A program made the position numbers and the translations under genes. From positions 3,844,001 to 3,908,000 of the forward strand of contig NZ_JAMYWY010000001.1 in assembly GCF_024159265.1 (NCBI RefSeq): 64,000 bases of DNA, read 5' to 3'. Within the stretch, counting starts at the first letter, position 1. Every line of letters starts with the position of its first letter. Of this stretch, positions 18,232-27,523 are shown one piece after another. The DNA comes from Paenibacillus sp. 1781tsa1. GTDB taxonomy: Bacteria > Bacillota > Bacilli > Paenibacillales > Paenibacillaceae. The notes under the pieces were generated by a model. It saw only the letters and a list, made by a program, of their open reading frames with translations, had not been told where the DNA came from and did not search any database.

Positions 18232-19111
18232 GAGATGTATTCCTCCTTGAATGGTTGACCAGAATGACGTGCTGTGATTTTGTTTCTTTACGGTGACGCT
18301 TGCGATTGCATCGTGCAATCAGCTTTTGCGCTGATATTCCAGTCAATAGGAAGACTACCAGGATAAGAGCAATCGTTCCTCCCGGAGGTGTATTTAGATG
18401 ATAAGATGTGGTCAGTCCGCTAAAAATACCGATTAATCCAGTGATTATTGCGACAATGATCGCTGCTGTAAAACTACGAGACACTCTCAGTGCCAAGGCA
18501 GCGGGCAGTACAATGAGAGCAGAAACCAACAACACACCGACAATGGGCATGGCTGAAGCTACAGTCATTCCTGTCAGAATGGCAAATGCAAACGATAAAC
18601 CTCTCACCTGAACGCCCCCAATGGAAGCTGTCTCTTCATCAAACGTAAAGCTATACAACGGTCTTCGTAGCAGAATGAAAAAAAGTACACCAATCACACA
18701 TACCCCTGCCATCAACCACAACTGCATATCGCTAACCGCGACAATTGATCCAAATAAGTATGAGCTGAAGGTCTTGGACAGATTGGTTTGGAGACTCATT
18801 AATACCACAGCAAGGGCCAGCCCCGAAGTCATGATGATCGCTACAGGTACCTCGCTGTAGGTTCGGTAACTTCGCCGCAGTTGTTCAACCAGTAATGCAC
18901 CGATCATTGCGATGGCGAATCCGCAGATGACCGGGTTAAGGTTCATGACTGAACCGAGCGCCACTCCTGCGAGTGAGACATGGGATAACGTGTCTGCCAT
19001 TAATACCTGCCGCCTAAGCATCAGATAGACACCCAGAATTGGAGCGATGACTCCAATCAGTCCACCTGCCCAGAAGGCACGTTGCATGAATTCGTACTCA
19101 AACACTGCCAT
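18218..19111 (-). CDS. znuB: Zinc ABC transporter permease
   Basis: A 297-residue integral membrane protein with about eight hydrophobic helices and the ABC-3 family segment MADTLSHVSLAGVALG near residue 39. It forms the membrane channel with ZnuC. The cytosolic tail after about residue 265 is basic. The 5' end overlaps znuC by 55 bases and the 3' end overlaps znuA, so the three genes are one tightly packed operon. The ribosome site (GTGAGG) is close to the start codon; translation probably depends on coupling. Confidence 0.93.
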   Translation of the reverse strand: MAVFEYEFMQRAFWAGGLIGVIAPILGVYLMLRRQVLMADTLSHVSLAGVALGSVMNLNPVICGFAIAMIGALLVEQLRRSYRTYSEVPVAIIMTSGLALAVVLMSLQTNLSKTFSSYLFGSIVAVSDMQLWLMAGVCVIGVLFFILLRRPLYSFTFDEETASIGGVQVRGLSFAFAILTGMTVASAMPIVGVLLVSALIVLPAALALRVSRSFTAAIIVAIITGLIGIFSGLTTSYHLNTPPGGTIALILVVFLLTGISAQKLIARCNRKRHRKETKSQHVILVNHSRRNTSHEIR

Positions 19112-19764
19112 TCCTCACTTTCTTGCCGCTCCAGAGTAATGGTTCGGTCCAATCGATCTCCCATTTCTTCCAGCCCGTGAGTAACCATAATAATGGTGAT
19201 CCCATGTTCATCAGCATAGTGGCGCATCAGATTGTAGAATCCTTCACGACTGTGGCGGTCCATTCCCGTTGTAGGCTCATCCAGTACCAGAACCTGCGGT
19301 TGCTCTGCCATAGCTCTTGCTATGCAGATCCGCTGCTTCTGTCCGCCGGAAAGCTCGCCAACTCGTGTATTCCGATACTCCCACATGCCAACTTCACGCA
19401 GACTGCGTTCAACGATGGCATCCTGCTCTGTTGTGAATCTGCGGAATAGCCCCAGCCTGGTGTAACACCCTGACCGAACCAGTTCAATTACCGTACTGGG
19501 AAATCCACTATTAAAGGATGCCACCTGCTGGGGAACATAACCGATATTGGAGTTGTTCCCACGTTTCAACTGCGGATTCATATGTATCGTGCCGCTCCAG
19601 GGCTTGAGCAGCCCCAGCAGCAGCTTTAACAGGGTCGTTTTGGCAGAGCCATTGGGACCTGTGATGCCAATGAACTCTCCCACATGGATATCCAGCGACA
19701 GTTGATCAATGACTGGCTCTTTGCCATATCCAAATTCAACATCACGCATGGAGGATAGTATCAT
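19057..19764 (-). CDS. znuC: Zinc ABC transporter ATP-binding protein
   Basis: A 235-residue ABC ATPase with Walker A GPNGSAKTTL (a Ser replaces the usual Gly within the loop), Q-loop YVPQQ, signature LSGGQKQR and Walker B VLVLDEPT. First gene of znuCBA. A Zur box lies 15-29 bases upstream of its ATG, so the operon should be off when zinc is plentiful. Confidence 0.93.
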   Translation of the reverse strand: MILSSMRDVEFGYGKEPVIDQLSLDIHVGEFIGITGPNGSAKTTLLKLLLGLLKPWSGTIHMNPQLKRGNNSNIGYVPQQVASFNSGFPSTVIELVRSGCYTRLGLFRRFTTEQDAIVERSLREVGMWEYRNTRVGELSGGQKQRICIARAMAEQPQVLVLDEPTTGMDRHSREGFYNLMRHYADEHGITIIMVTHGLEEMGDRLDRTITLERQESEEWQCLSTNSCNVPSGQVD

Positions 19765-19778
19765 GTCTTTCCCTCTTT

Positions 19779-19793
19779 TCGTAAATATTACGA
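19779..19793 (-). promoter_or_regulatory. Zur box before znuC
   Basis: TCGTAAATATTACGA matches the Bacillus Zur consensus TCGTAATNATTACGA at 14 of 15 positions. It lies in the 50-base gap between rpmG and znuC. Confidence 0.85.
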
Positions 19794-19814
19794 TTTAAAA
19801 ATAACAAAAAAATT

Positions 19815-19964
19815 TTATCTGGTTTCCCGGTGGATCGTCATTTTCTTCAAACGTGGGGAGTACTTCTTCATCTCAAGTCTCTCTGGATGGTTACGTTTGT
19901 TCTTGGTTGTTGTATAGTTGCGGTCCCCGCACTCGGTGCAGGCTAAAGTTACAATGACTCTCAT
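19815..19964 (-). CDS. rpmG: 50S ribosomal protein L33, reduced-cysteine paralogue
   Basis: A 49-residue L33 ([21 protein letters not shown] start). The first CxxC (Cys9, Cys12) is present, but the second cysteine positions are Ser36 and Leu39 (KKYSPRL), so the complete four-cysteine zinc site cannot form. Such forms replace zinc-binding L33 under zinc shortage in Bacillus. A Zur box at 19988-20002 lies directly upstream, and znuC starts 50 bases downstream. A good AGGAGG site precedes ATG 19964. Confidence 0.95.
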   Translation of the reverse strand: MRVIVTLACTECGDRNYTTTKNKRNHPERLEMKKYSPRLKKMTIHRETR

Positions 19965-19987
19965 GGTTGGTGCCTCCTCTTGTCTAA

Positions 19988-20002
19988 TCGTAATTATTAC
20001 TA
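19988..20002 (-). promoter_or_regulatory. Zur box before rpmG
   Basis: TCGTAATTATTACTA matches the Zur consensus TCGTAATNATTACGA at 14 of 15 positions, 24 bases upstream of rpmG. Confidence 0.85.
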
Positions 20003-20033
20003 TTTAATGATATTAGCCTATGCTTTTCTTTTG

Positions 20034-20209
20034 TCAACTCCACGCCGGAAAAGGATCTTTCAGTTCACGCCAGTTCATCCTAATGTGAAGCAGGTGCAAC
20101 CATTGGACATCTCTACCAGCTTCTCATCATTGCGTGATAACCCTCCACCATTTCGTATTAAGCCTGTATCGATATTAACCTCACTAAGATCATTGATGAT
20201 GAATCTCTT
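20034..20209 (-). pseudogene. Remnant of a COG0523 zinc GTPase (YciC/ZagA type)
   Basis: Reading the minus strand from 20209 gives RFIINDLSEVNID, then GGGLSRNDEKLVEMSNGCTC, then FTLG and a stop. This matches the core of Bacillus YciC (VNDMSEVNID, GGGLSRTDEKLVEMSNGCICC). After a frame change the next codons read MNWRELKDPFPAWS and stop at 20034, matching the extreme C-terminus of the same family (MDWKQLQDPF). The P-loop and most of the middle are missing, and the CICC metal motif is now CTCF. So this is an internally deleted, frameshifted remnant lying just upstream of the rpmG Zur box. Confidence 0.8.
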
Positions 20210-20307
20210 TTAATAGTAAAAATATGGATTAGTACATAGGAATGATGTATGTTGCCTCACGTACAAGCATATATTTTAGCAAAGTCCTAGTTGTGGAGGT
20301 CTGTTTC

Positions 20308-21342
20308 ATGAAAATGGCAGCCAATCTGAAGCTCCTGTCCTTCCTGATCCCTTGTGCATTTCTTGTTCCCGTGTTGATCACAATGGCTCCAGACCTGAAG
20401 GATGCATGGAACAGTGAAGCTTTGCAAAATATGAAAACGGTATTCATAGGTATTTTCCTTGAAGCCGCACCGTTTCTGCTCATGGGTGTGCTATTGTCTT
20501 CGCTCATGCAGTGGTTCGTATCCGAAGAAATGGTCCGCAGACTTACGCCCAAGAACCCGATCGGCGGCGTGTTGGTGGCAGGGTTGCTAGGTATTATTTT
20601 TCCCATCTGTGAATGTGGCATGATCCCGGTCGTAAGAAGGTTGATGCACAAAGGCATGCCTGCCTATATTGCAGTTACGTTCATCTTGAGTGGTCCTGTA
20701 GTGAATCCCATCGTATTTACCGCAACTTTGCTCGCCTTTCCCTCCCATCCTGAGATTACCATTGCCCGCATGGGACTGGCCTTTGCCGTAGCAGCTTCCA
20801 TAGGCATGCTTGTGTATGTGTTTGTTCGTCGAAATCCCCTTCGGTTGCCAAAAGTCCCAGTGACCGAGGTCAAGACGCATCCTGGATTTAAAATGGCCCA
20901 ACCTCATGCCCATGCAAATGCTCATGACCACAACCATGTGAAAAACTGGCGCAGCTTCTTCATTCATGCCGGAGATGAATTTGTCGATATGAGCAAATAT
21001 CTGGTGATCGGTGCCTTGATTACAGCCTGCATCCAAACATTCATTAGCCGCAGCGATCTGATCTCACTTGGCAATGGTCCTGTCGCCTCCTATGTGTTTA
21101 TGATGGGCTTTGCGTATGTACTGTCTCTCTGCTCCACTTCTGATGCTTTTGTTGCTTCTGCGTTCTCACATACATTTGCACTTGGGCCGCTAGTATCCTT
21201 CCTTGTGCTAGGTCCGATGCTCGATTTTAAAAGTACGCTCATGCTGCTTTCGACCTTCCGTACCCGGTTTGTTATCGGTCTAAGTCTGGCGATTATCACA
21301 CTCGTCTTCGTCGGCTCTTGGTTGATTAACCTGCTGGTATAA
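20308..21342 (+). CDS. Permease of the YraQ/YcgR family (COG0701)
   Basis: About 344 residues with eight to nine membrane helices. The family motif FPICECGMIPVVRR (about residues 96-109) and the second half motif LCSTSDAFVASAF are intact. A histidine-rich cytosolic or loop segment (PHAHANAHDHNH, about residues 200-211) suggests metal binding. GGAGG sets the start at ATG 20308, not the upstream ATG at 20242. It is followed by its usual partner, a TIGR03943 protein. Next to znu and rpmG, it probably handles zinc; the transported substrate is unproven. Confidence 0.88.
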   Translation: MKMAANLKLLSFLIPCAFLVPVLITMAPDLKDAWNSEALQNMKTVFIGIFLEAAPFLLMGVLLSSLMQWFVSEEMVRRLTPKNPIGGVLVAGLLGIIFPICECGMIPVVRRLMHKGMPAYIAVTFILSGPVVNPIVFTATLLAFPSHPEITIARMGLAFAVAASIGMLVYVFVRRNPLRLPKVPVTEVKTHPGFKMAQPHAHANAHDHNHVKNWRSFFIHAGDEFVDMSKYLVIGALITACIQTFISRSDLISLGNGPVASYVFMMGFAYVLSLCSTSDAFVASAFSHTFALGPLVSFLVLGPMLDFKSTLMLLSTFRTRFVIGLSLAIITLVFVGSWLINLLV

Positions 21343-21424
21343 ACGTTGAGTAAAATACTTCATGACATGAATGGTTAACCCCATGAACTTTCATCCTGAC
21401 TATGAATAGAAATGAGGTGATGAT

Positions 21425-22414
21425 ATGAACCACACTGTCTATACGATGACCAAATCTCCTGTTCCAAGATCCCACGTCATCCAATGGCATAACTTAATCC
21501 GTGCAGCATGGATCGGCGGACTAGCGGTATACATTATTCACTTGAATTCGAGTGATTCTCTTCATTATTATTTGGCACCAACGATGCAAAAACTGCTGTT
21601 ATGCTGCCCTGTTCCCTTTTTATTTATTGCTGTTACCATGGCTTGGCATGGATTATTCGGCAGAAACGAGGTTCATTGCGACTGTGAACATCCACCACCC
21701 TCGGGGTTCCTTCGTAGCTCAATGGTATATGGTCTGATTGCTATTCCCTTGTTGCTGGGATTTCTGTTACCTGATCGGGCTCTCGGCAGCTCTATGGCCA
21801 GTCAAAAAGGAATGTCTCTCACGTATGCTCCTCCGGAGATTCGTCGTAAAGAGCCTTTACCTGAAACAGCAAAATTAAATGTACAAGATCTTGCACAGCA
21901 AAAACAGCAACAAACCACTGTTACATCTACAACGGCCACCAACGTGCAATTTGTACCGCCAGATGAGTACAGCCGCGAATTCGCAGAACTGGCGGAGAAG
22001 TTGTATGAAGAACAGGTCATTCGAGTCTATCCTGAGATTTTCTCTGAAACACTCGGCACGATCGATATGTTCCAGCGACAATTTGCAGGCAAAGATATCT
22101 CGTTAACCGGTTTTGTTTACCGTGACAAAAGCATGGATCATGAATCACATTTTGCACTCGGGCGATTTCTCGTCATGTGCTGCCCTGCTGATGCAGCTCC
22201 CTTCGGCGTCATGGTTCACATCCCAGAAGCAAATAGTTTCCCTACAGACAGCTGGGTACAAATCGATGGCACAATCGGCTCCGCACAAGTAGATGGCAAA
22301 GATACCATTGAGATCCGGGCCACAAAGTTGACACCTGTATCCGAGCCATCCACCCCTTACATTTATACCAATGCGGATTCAGTGATGGCGTATGAGCAAA
22401 TAAAGAACCAATAA
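21425..22414 (+). CDS. TIGR03943 family membrane protein (YcgQ-like)
   Basis: A 329-residue protein with three to four N-terminal helices (about residues 24-43, 57-75, 97-117) and an extracytoplasmic C-terminal domain. Conserved features are LTGFVYRD and RFLVMCCPADAAPFG, whose paired cysteines are typical of the family, as is the DWVQIDG-like SWVQIDGTIG strand. It works with the preceding permease in Bacillus and Staphylococcus zinc-related loci. AGGTGATGAT precedes ATG 21425; 82 bases separate it from the permease. Terminator at 22452-22490. Confidence 0.9.
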   Translation: MNHTVYTMTKSPVPRSHVIQWHNLIRAAWIGGLAVYIIHLNSSDSLHYYLAPTMQKLLLCCPVPFLFIAVTMAWHGLFGRNEVHCDCEHPPPSGFLRSSMVYGLIAIPLLLGFLLPDRALGSSMASQKGMSLTYAPPEIRRKEPLPETAKLNVQDLAQQKQQQTTVTSTTATNVQFVPPDEYSREFAELAEKLYEEQVIRVYPEIFSETLGTIDMFQRQFAGKDISLTGFVYRDKSMDHESHFALGRFLVMCCPADAAPFGVMVHIPEANSFPTDSWVQIDGTIGSAQVDGKDTIEIRATKLTPVSEPSTPYIYTNADSVMAYEQIKNQ

Positions 22415-22451
22415 TCGCTAGTGACTTAACCGTTTTCTCTTCAGTAACAAA

Positions 22452-22490
22452 AAAGCCCCAAAGCTGAGGATTACATCGCTTTGGGGCTTT
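22452..22490. terminator. Bidirectional terminator
   Basis: Arms AAAGCCCCAAAGC and GCTTTGGGGCTTT are perfectly complementary, flanked by A-runs and T-runs. It serves the TIGR03943 gene and the convergent deo operon. Confidence 0.88.
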
Positions 22491-22540
22491 CGTGTTCAGT
22501 CAGATAAGAGATTAGACCTCATCTGCTCTGTATTTATTTT

Positions 22541-23842
22541 TTATTCCGTTACGATATCATGAATCAATACAGGTGCATCGGCATGATCCGCAATCGTAAT
22601 GTTTTCTTTGATCTTCGCAATGACGTCTGCTACGTCTTCACGATTGGCATGGATCGTTACGAGAGACTCACCAGCTTTGACTGGGTCACCGACTTTTTTG
22701 TTCAGCATCAGACCAACCGCGAGATCGATCTCGGACTCTTTTGTTGCACGGCCTGCGCCGAGCAGCATTGCTGCAGTTCCGATTTCGTCAGCAACGATTC
22801 CGGCAACATAGCCGTCTTTGTCTGCTGGAACTTCAACCAGGTATTGTGCTTGTGGCAACCGATCTGGATGATCGACAACCGAAGCGTCTCCGCCTTGGTT
22901 TGCCAGGAAATCTTTGAATTTCTCCAGTGCTTTACCGTTCTGGATCACTTCTTTTAATTTCTCCTCAGCATGCTCCAAGGAATCTGCCTTGCCCGCAAGG
23001 AATACCATCTGACGTCCAAGTGCCAGACACAGTTCTTCGAGATCTTTCGGACCTTTACCTTGCAGGGTGAGGATGGCTTCTTTTACTTCAAGCGCGTTAC
23101 CAATCGCCAGACCTAGTGGTTGGGACATATCGGAGATAACAGCCATTGTTTTACGTCCAACATTGTTACCAATGCTAACCATGGCATGTGCCAATTCTTT
23201 AGCATCTTCTGTTGTTTTCATGAATGCACCTGCACCCGTCTTCACATCCAATACGATTGCATCTGCGCCTGCTGCAATTTTCTTGCTCATGATAGAGCTG
23301 GCGATCAGTGGAATGGAGTTAACGGTAGCTGTTACGTCACGCAGTGCATAGAGCTTCTTGTCTGCTGGTGTAAGGTTACCACTTTGTCCGATAACGGCAA
23401 CCTTGTGTTCGTTTACGAGACGAATGAACTCTTCTTTTTCAAGCTCTACGTGGAAGCCAGCAACGGATTCCAGTTTGTCTGTTGTACCACCCGTATGACC
23501 AAGTCCACGTCCGGACATTTTGGCAACAGGAACATCCAGCGCAGCAACGAGCGGAGCGAGTACCAGTGTTGTTGTATCGCCCACACCTCCTGTGGAGTGC
23601 TTGTCTACTTTGATGCCTTCGATAGCAGACAGGTCGATCGTTTCACCGGAATTCACCATCGACATGGTCAGGTCCGCGCGTTCTTTGTCTGTCATATCTT
23701 TAAAGAATACTGCCATCGCCCAAGCGCTGACTTGATAGTCCGGGATTTCTCCTTGTGTGTATCCTTGAACAACAAAATCAATCTCAGCTGTTGTCAGTTC
23801 TTTTCCGTCGCGTTTCTTGGCAATAATGTCTACCATTCTCAT
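22541..23842 (-). CDS. pdp: Pyrimidine-nucleoside phosphorylase
   Basis: About 433 residues. It splits uridine, thymidine and deoxyuridine into base and (deoxy)ribose-1-phosphate. The phosphate-binding KHSTGGVGD motif (about residues 81-89) and the [14 protein letters not shown] motif are intact. The frame is open to 23968, but AAGGAGAGATC sets the start at 23842; the extra upstream codons come from a repeat element. It is the last gene of the deo operon, separated from deoD by that repeat. Confidence 0.94.
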   Translation of the reverse strand: MRMVDIIAKKRDGKELTTAEIDFVVQGYTQGEIPDYQVSAWAMAVFFKDMTDKERADLTMSMVNSGETIDLSAIEGIKVDKHSTGGVGDTTTLVLAPLVAALDVPVAKMSGRGLGHTGGTTDKLESVAGFHVELEKEEFIRLVNEHKVAVIGQSGNLTPADKKLYALRDVTATVNSIPLIASSIMSKKIAAGADAIVLDVKTGAGAFMKTTEDAKELAHAMVSIGNNVGRKTMAVISDMSQPLGLAIGNALEVKEAILTLQGKGPKDLEELCLALGRQMVFLAGKADSLEHAEEKLKEVIQNGKALEKFKDFLANQGGDASVVDHPDRLPQAQYLVEVPADKDGYVAGIVADEIGTAAMLLGAGRATKESEIDLAVGLMLNKKVGDPVKAGESLVTIHANREDVADVIAKIKENITIADHADAPVLIHDIVTE

Positions 23843-23922
23843 GATGATCTCTCCTTGTGTGTGTATTGATTGTATAGAACACTTTGTTGTTAGACCGTTG
23901 ACCGTTCCGGCTCCGGATCGTT

Positions 23923-24012
23923 CCTTCGATCGCTGTTGTCTCCAAGTTTTTCTGATTCCATTTTGCAATGGAGAAAACTCGGAGACAAAGGCGAACGCTT
24001 CGCTTCTTCAGA
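23923..24012. repeat. Repeat family B, copy 1 (core)
   Basis: Hairpin-forming repeat between deoD and pdp. Arms GTCTCCAAGTTTT (23940-23952) and AAAACTCGGAGAC (23976-23988) pair with one mismatch. The 3' part, AAAGGCGAACGCTTCGCTTC and onward to 24012, is identical to that of copy 2 at 51160-51184. The full element may span about 23876-24060. Confidence 0.7.
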
Positions 24013-24094
24013 ATCAATTCCGGTTCCTTCACTCCGTGCTTCAAACAAAAGTTTCGATTAAAATCAAATGATGTTTGAATATAAAATACAACAA

Positions 24095-24802
24095 TTACAG
24101 TGTGATTGCTGTATCCAAAGCAACTACCATCATGTCGTTGAACGTTTTTTGACGCTCTTCGGCAGATGTTTCTTCGCCTGTCAGCAGGTGGTCACTTACC
24201 GTCAGGATGGTCAGTGCGTTAACACCGAACTTGGCAGCGATGGTGTACAGTGCTGTTGTTTCCATCTCTACGCCGAGTACGCCGTGCTTCATCAATTTCT
24301 CAGTGACGGAACGGTCATCGCGGTAGAAAGAATCGGAACTGAACACGTTACCGACATGAATCTTCATGCCTTTAGCTGTTGCACGGTCATATGCTTCTTT
24401 CAGCAGAGAGAACGTAGCGATTGGCGAGAAGTCATATCCACCAAATACATGTTTGTTCATGCTGGAATCGGTACATGCTGCTTGTGCAAGGATAACGTCA
24501 CGTACACGTACATGCTCTTGCATACCGCCACAAGTACCAACACGAATCAGGTTTTTCACGCCATATTCACTGATTAACTCATTAGCATAGATGGCGAAGG
24601 ACGGAATACCCATCCCTGAACCTTGCACCGAAATCCGGTGGCCTTGATATGTACCTGTGTAACCGAGCATTCCACGAACCTCGTTGTAACATACAACATC
24701 TTCAAGGTACGTATCCGCAATATACTTCGCGCGCAAAGGGTCTCCTGGCAAAAGGATCGTTTCTGCGATATCTCCGGGTTTTGCTCCAATATGTGTACTC
24801 AT
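24095..24802 (-). CDS. deoD: Purine-nucleoside phosphorylase, DeoD type
   Basis: A 235-residue hexameric-type enzyme that phosphorolyses purine (deoxy)nucleosides. Recognisable are the opening [25 protein letters not shown], the RVGTCGGM phosphate/ribose site and VEMETTALY for ribose binding. GGAGGAGATTC precedes ATG 24802. It belongs to the deo operon, 95 bases after deoB. Confidence 0.96.
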   Translation of the reverse strand: MSTHIGAKPGDIAETILLPGDPLRAKYIADTYLEDVVCYNEVRGMLGYTGTYQGHRISVQGSGMGIPSFAIYANELISEYGVKNLIRVGTCGGMQEHVRVRDVILAQAACTDSSMNKHVFGGYDFSPIATFSLLKEAYDRATAKGMKIHVGNVFSSDSFYRDDRSVTEKLMKHGVLGVEMETTALYTIAAKFGVNALTILTVSDHLLTGEETSAEERQKTFNDMMVVALDTAITL

Positions 24803-24897
24803 GAATGAATCTCCTCCAGTTATATATTTAGTCTATTATGATGGCAGGATCCGGAGCAGCCTCAACTACTCCGACATCCCCTATCCAGTTTTAAAAC

Positions 24898-26076
24898 CTA
24901 TTTCAAATCCTTCAGGAAGCTGGTGCCGTGTTCCGGCATTTTCACTCCAAAGTTCTCGGCTACGGTAGCACCAAGGTCAGCAAATGTGCTGCGCAGATCA
25001 AGCTTTTTACCCTCGCTGAAGCGCGGAGAGTAAGCAAGCAGTGGTACATATTCACGTGTATGGTCTGTACCACGATAGGTAGGATCATTACCATGGTCAG
25101 CTGTAATCAGCAGTAGGTCATCGTTGGTCATTTTGGCAAAAATCTCTGGCAGCCGTGCATCATAGTCTTCAAGTGCCTGAGCATAACCTTGCGGATCACG
25201 ACGGTGACCGTACAGGGCATCAAAATCAACCAGGTTCAGGAAGCTGAGTCCAGTGAACTCTTCATCCATCGTTTCCGACAACTTGTCCATGCCATCCATG
25301 TTAGAGACGGTACGAACAGCCTTGGTCACACCTTCACCATCATAGATGTCCGCGATTTTACCCAAGGCAATGACATCAAATCCGCTATCTTGCAGTTCAT
25401 TCATAACGGTGCGACCAAACGGTTTGAGCGCATAGTCATGACGATTCGCAGTACGTTTCCAGTTACCCGCTTCCCCTACAAATGGACGTGCAATAATGCG
25501 GCCGAGCATGTACGGATCTTCAAGTGTAATTTCACGGCAGAACTCACAGATCTCATACAGTTCTTTCAGTGGAACAACGTCCTCATGTGCTGCAATCTGC
25601 AGAACCGAATCCGCGGATGTGTAGACGATGAGCGCACCAGTTTCGACATGCTCTTGCCCCAGCTCATCCAGAATTTCCGTGCCGCTGGCCGGTTTGTTAC
25701 CGATCACCTTGCGGCCCGTTTTCTCTTCAATGCGTTGAATCAACTCATCGGGAAAACCATTCTCGAACACACGGAAAGGTGTATCAATGTAAAGACCCAT
25801 CAGCTCCCAGTGACCTGTCATGGTGTCTTTGCCTCTGGATGCTTCCTGCATCTTGGTGTAATACGCTTTAGGTGCGTCCGCTACAGGGACACCCTCGATT
25901 TCTTTGATGTTGGACAGTCCGAGACTGGCCATGTGAGGCATTTTCAGACCTCCGCGTTCACGTGCAATGTGACCGAAGGTATCTACATCAAAATCATCGA
26001 ATTCTGCTGCATCCGGCGCTTCGCCGATCCCTACAGAATCCATAACGATCAGATGTACTCTTTTAAAAGTTGACAT
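24898..26076 (-). CDS. deoB: Phosphopentomutase
   Basis: A 392-residue alkaline-phosphatase-superfamily enzyme interconverting (deoxy)ribose-1-phosphate and -5-phosphate, linking the nucleoside phosphorylases to DeoC. The metal site is seen in [13 protein letters not shown] near the start and [18 protein letters not shown] near the end; the phosphorylated Thr is in KDTMTGHWE (about residues 86-94). It lies 29 bases after nupC in the same operon and has a clear GGAAGGAG site. Confidence 0.96.
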   Translation of the reverse strand: MSTFKRVHLIVMDSVGIGEAPDAAEFDDFDVDTFGHIARERGGLKMPHMASLGLSNIKEIEGVPVADAPKAYYTKMQEASRGKDTMTGHWELMGLYIDTPFRVFENGFPDELIQRIEEKTGRKVIGNKPASGTEILDELGQEHVETGALIVYTSADSVLQIAAHEDVVPLKELYEICEFCREITLEDPYMLGRIIARPFVGEAGNWKRTANRHDYALKPFGRTVMNELQDSGFDVIALGKIADIYDGEGVTKAVRTVSNMDGMDKLSETMDEEFTGLSFLNLVDFDALYGHRRDPQGYAQALEDYDARLPEIFAKMTNDDLLLITADHGNDPTYRGTDHTREYVPLLAYSPRFSEGKKLDLRSTFADLGATVAENFGVKMPEHGTSFLKDLK

Positions 26077-26105
26077 AACCTAAGCACTCCTTCCAATAAT
26101 CCGGT

Positions 26106-27296
26106 TTACAAGAACAGTCCGGCGATGATCGCTGACAATACACTGACAAGCGATGCACCGTAAAGCAGTTTCAGACCGAAGCGGGCCACCACATTACCTT
26201 GTTTCTCATGAAGTCCCTTCACCGCACCGGCAATAATACCGATGGAGGAGAAGTTGGCGAACGATACGAGGAAGACGGATACGATCCCTGTTGTTCTGGC
26301 AGACAACGTTGTCTGCTTCGTCAGATCAAGCATGGCTACGAATTCATTGGATACCATTTTGGTAGCCATAATACTTCCCGCTTGAACAGCTTCCTTCCAT
26401 GGAACACCCATAATAAAGGCAAATGGTGCAAACACATAACCTAGCAGCTCCTGGAATGAAATACCGAGTATTGCGCTAAACATTCCGTTAACAAGTGCAA
26501 TCAAGGCAACAAAACCGATTAACATCGCAGCTACGATGATGGCGACTTTGAATCCATCCAGGATGTATTCGCCGAGCATTTCGAAGAAGGACTGTTTCTC
26601 CTCTTCCTGTACTTCCAATATATCTTCTTCCTCTGTAACCTCATAAGGATTCACAATGGAAGCAATGATAAAACCGCCAAACAGGTTCAGCACAAGTGCC
26701 GTAACCACATATTTCGGATCAATCATGGACATATAGGCACCGACAATCGACATCGATACCGTGGACATCGCCGAAGCACACAAGGTGTACAGCCGATGTT
26801 TTGGCAACAACCCAATTTGTTTTTTCACAGAAATGAACACTTCAGATTGCCCCAATACAGCCGAAGCAACCGCGTTATATGATTCCAGTTTGCCCATTCC
26901 GTTGATTTTGCTTAATACCAGACCAATATATTTTATAACAAAAGGTAAGATTCGGATATACTGCAATATCCCAATGAGTGCAGAGATAACAACGATTGGC
27001 ATCAATACGCTGAGGAAGAACGGTGTCCCTACAGTATCTGCACCTACGGTAGTCAAATCACCAAATACAAATGCAATTCCTTCATTTGCATAATCAAGCA
27101 AACTTTTAAATATGGTGGCGAAGCCACCAATCAGCCATGTCCCGACCCCTGTATTCAGCAAGGCATACGCCAGAATCACCTGTAAAACAATCATAACGAC
27201 CAGCGGTCGGTAGCGAATCTTCTTTTTACCGTTGCTTGCGATATAAGCCAGTCCAAAAACAACGAGTAAACCAAGAAGGGCAATTAGAAATTTCAT
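26106..27296 (-). CDS. nupC: Concentrative nucleoside transporter
   Basis: A 396-residue CNT-family sodium- or proton-coupled nucleoside importer with about eight or more membrane helices. Family motifs include [12 protein letters not shown] (about residues 150-161) and the C-terminal [10 protein letters not shown] charged loop ([15 protein letters not shown], about 222-236) is cytosolic. AAAGGAGAGATC precedes ATG 27296. A cre-like sequence and a large hairpin lie in the gap before it, so it may have its own promoter or differential expression within the operon. Confidence 0.94.
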   Translation of the reverse strand: MKFLIALLGLLVVFGLAYIASNGKKKIRYRPLVVMIVLQVILAYALLNTGVGTWLIGGFATIFKSLLDYANEGIAFVFGDLTTVGADTVGTPFFLSVLMPIVVISALIGILQYIRILPFVIKYIGLVLSKINGMGKLESYNAVASAVLGQSEVFISVKKQIGLLPKHRLYTLCASAMSTVSMSIVGAYMSMIDPKYVVTALVLNLFGGFIIASIVNPYEVTEEEDILEVQEEEKQSFFEMLGEYILDGFKVAIIVAAMLIGFVALIALVNGMFSAILGISFQELLGYVFAPFAFIMGVPWKEAVQAGSIMATKMVSNEFVAMLDLTKQTTLSARTTGIVSVFLVSFANFSSIGIIAGAVKGLHEKQGNVVARFGLKLLYGASLVSVLSAIIAGLFL

Positions 27297-27388
27297 TTGA
27301 TCTCTCCTTTGAAGGTAGTTAAGCCGGATGTGAAATTCAGCTCAAAGGGTGCTTAAAAGATTCTTATCAGTAATCTTTCAGAAAACTT

Positions 27389-27402
27389 ATGAAGCGCTTA
27401 CA
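27389..27402 (-). promoter_or_regulatory. Possible cre site upstream of nupC
   Basis: On the minus strand TGTAAGCGCTTCAT keeps the core TGTAAGCGCT of the CcpA consensus but matches only 11 of 14 positions overall. Confidence 0.3.
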
Positions 27403-27438
27403 ATAAGTTCCGTTAATTAAAGTATAAGTGTAAATTGT

Positions 27439-27477
27439 ATTCCCTGTACCTGAGACGAAGCCTCAAGTACAGAGAAT
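27439..27477 (-). promoter_or_regulatory. Intercistronic hairpin between deoC and nupC
   Basis: Plus-strand arms from 27439 (ATTCCCTGTACCTGAG) and up to 27477 (CTCAAGTACAGAGAAT) pair with two mismatches. No strong T-run follows, so it may be an attenuator or mRNA-stability element rather than a full terminator. Confidence 0.55.
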
Positions 27478-27523
27478 ATAACATTACTTTTGTTTGATAA
27501 GCTGTGCTTGTTAAACCTTTTGC

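Noticed and set aside
19980..20213. Plus-strand reading frame of 77 codons
   Set aside because: It is the antisense of the COG0523 remnant and has no ribosome site of its own.
23120..23869. Plus-strand frame of 249 codons
   Set aside because: Antisense shadow of pdp.
23843..23968. Longer N-terminus for pdp
   Set aside because: Those codons come from the repeat element; AAGGAG fixes the start at 23842.
25189..26073. Long plus-strand frame of 294 codons
   Set aside because: Antisense shadow of deoB; no recognisable domain and cysteine/histidine-rich composition typical of shadows.
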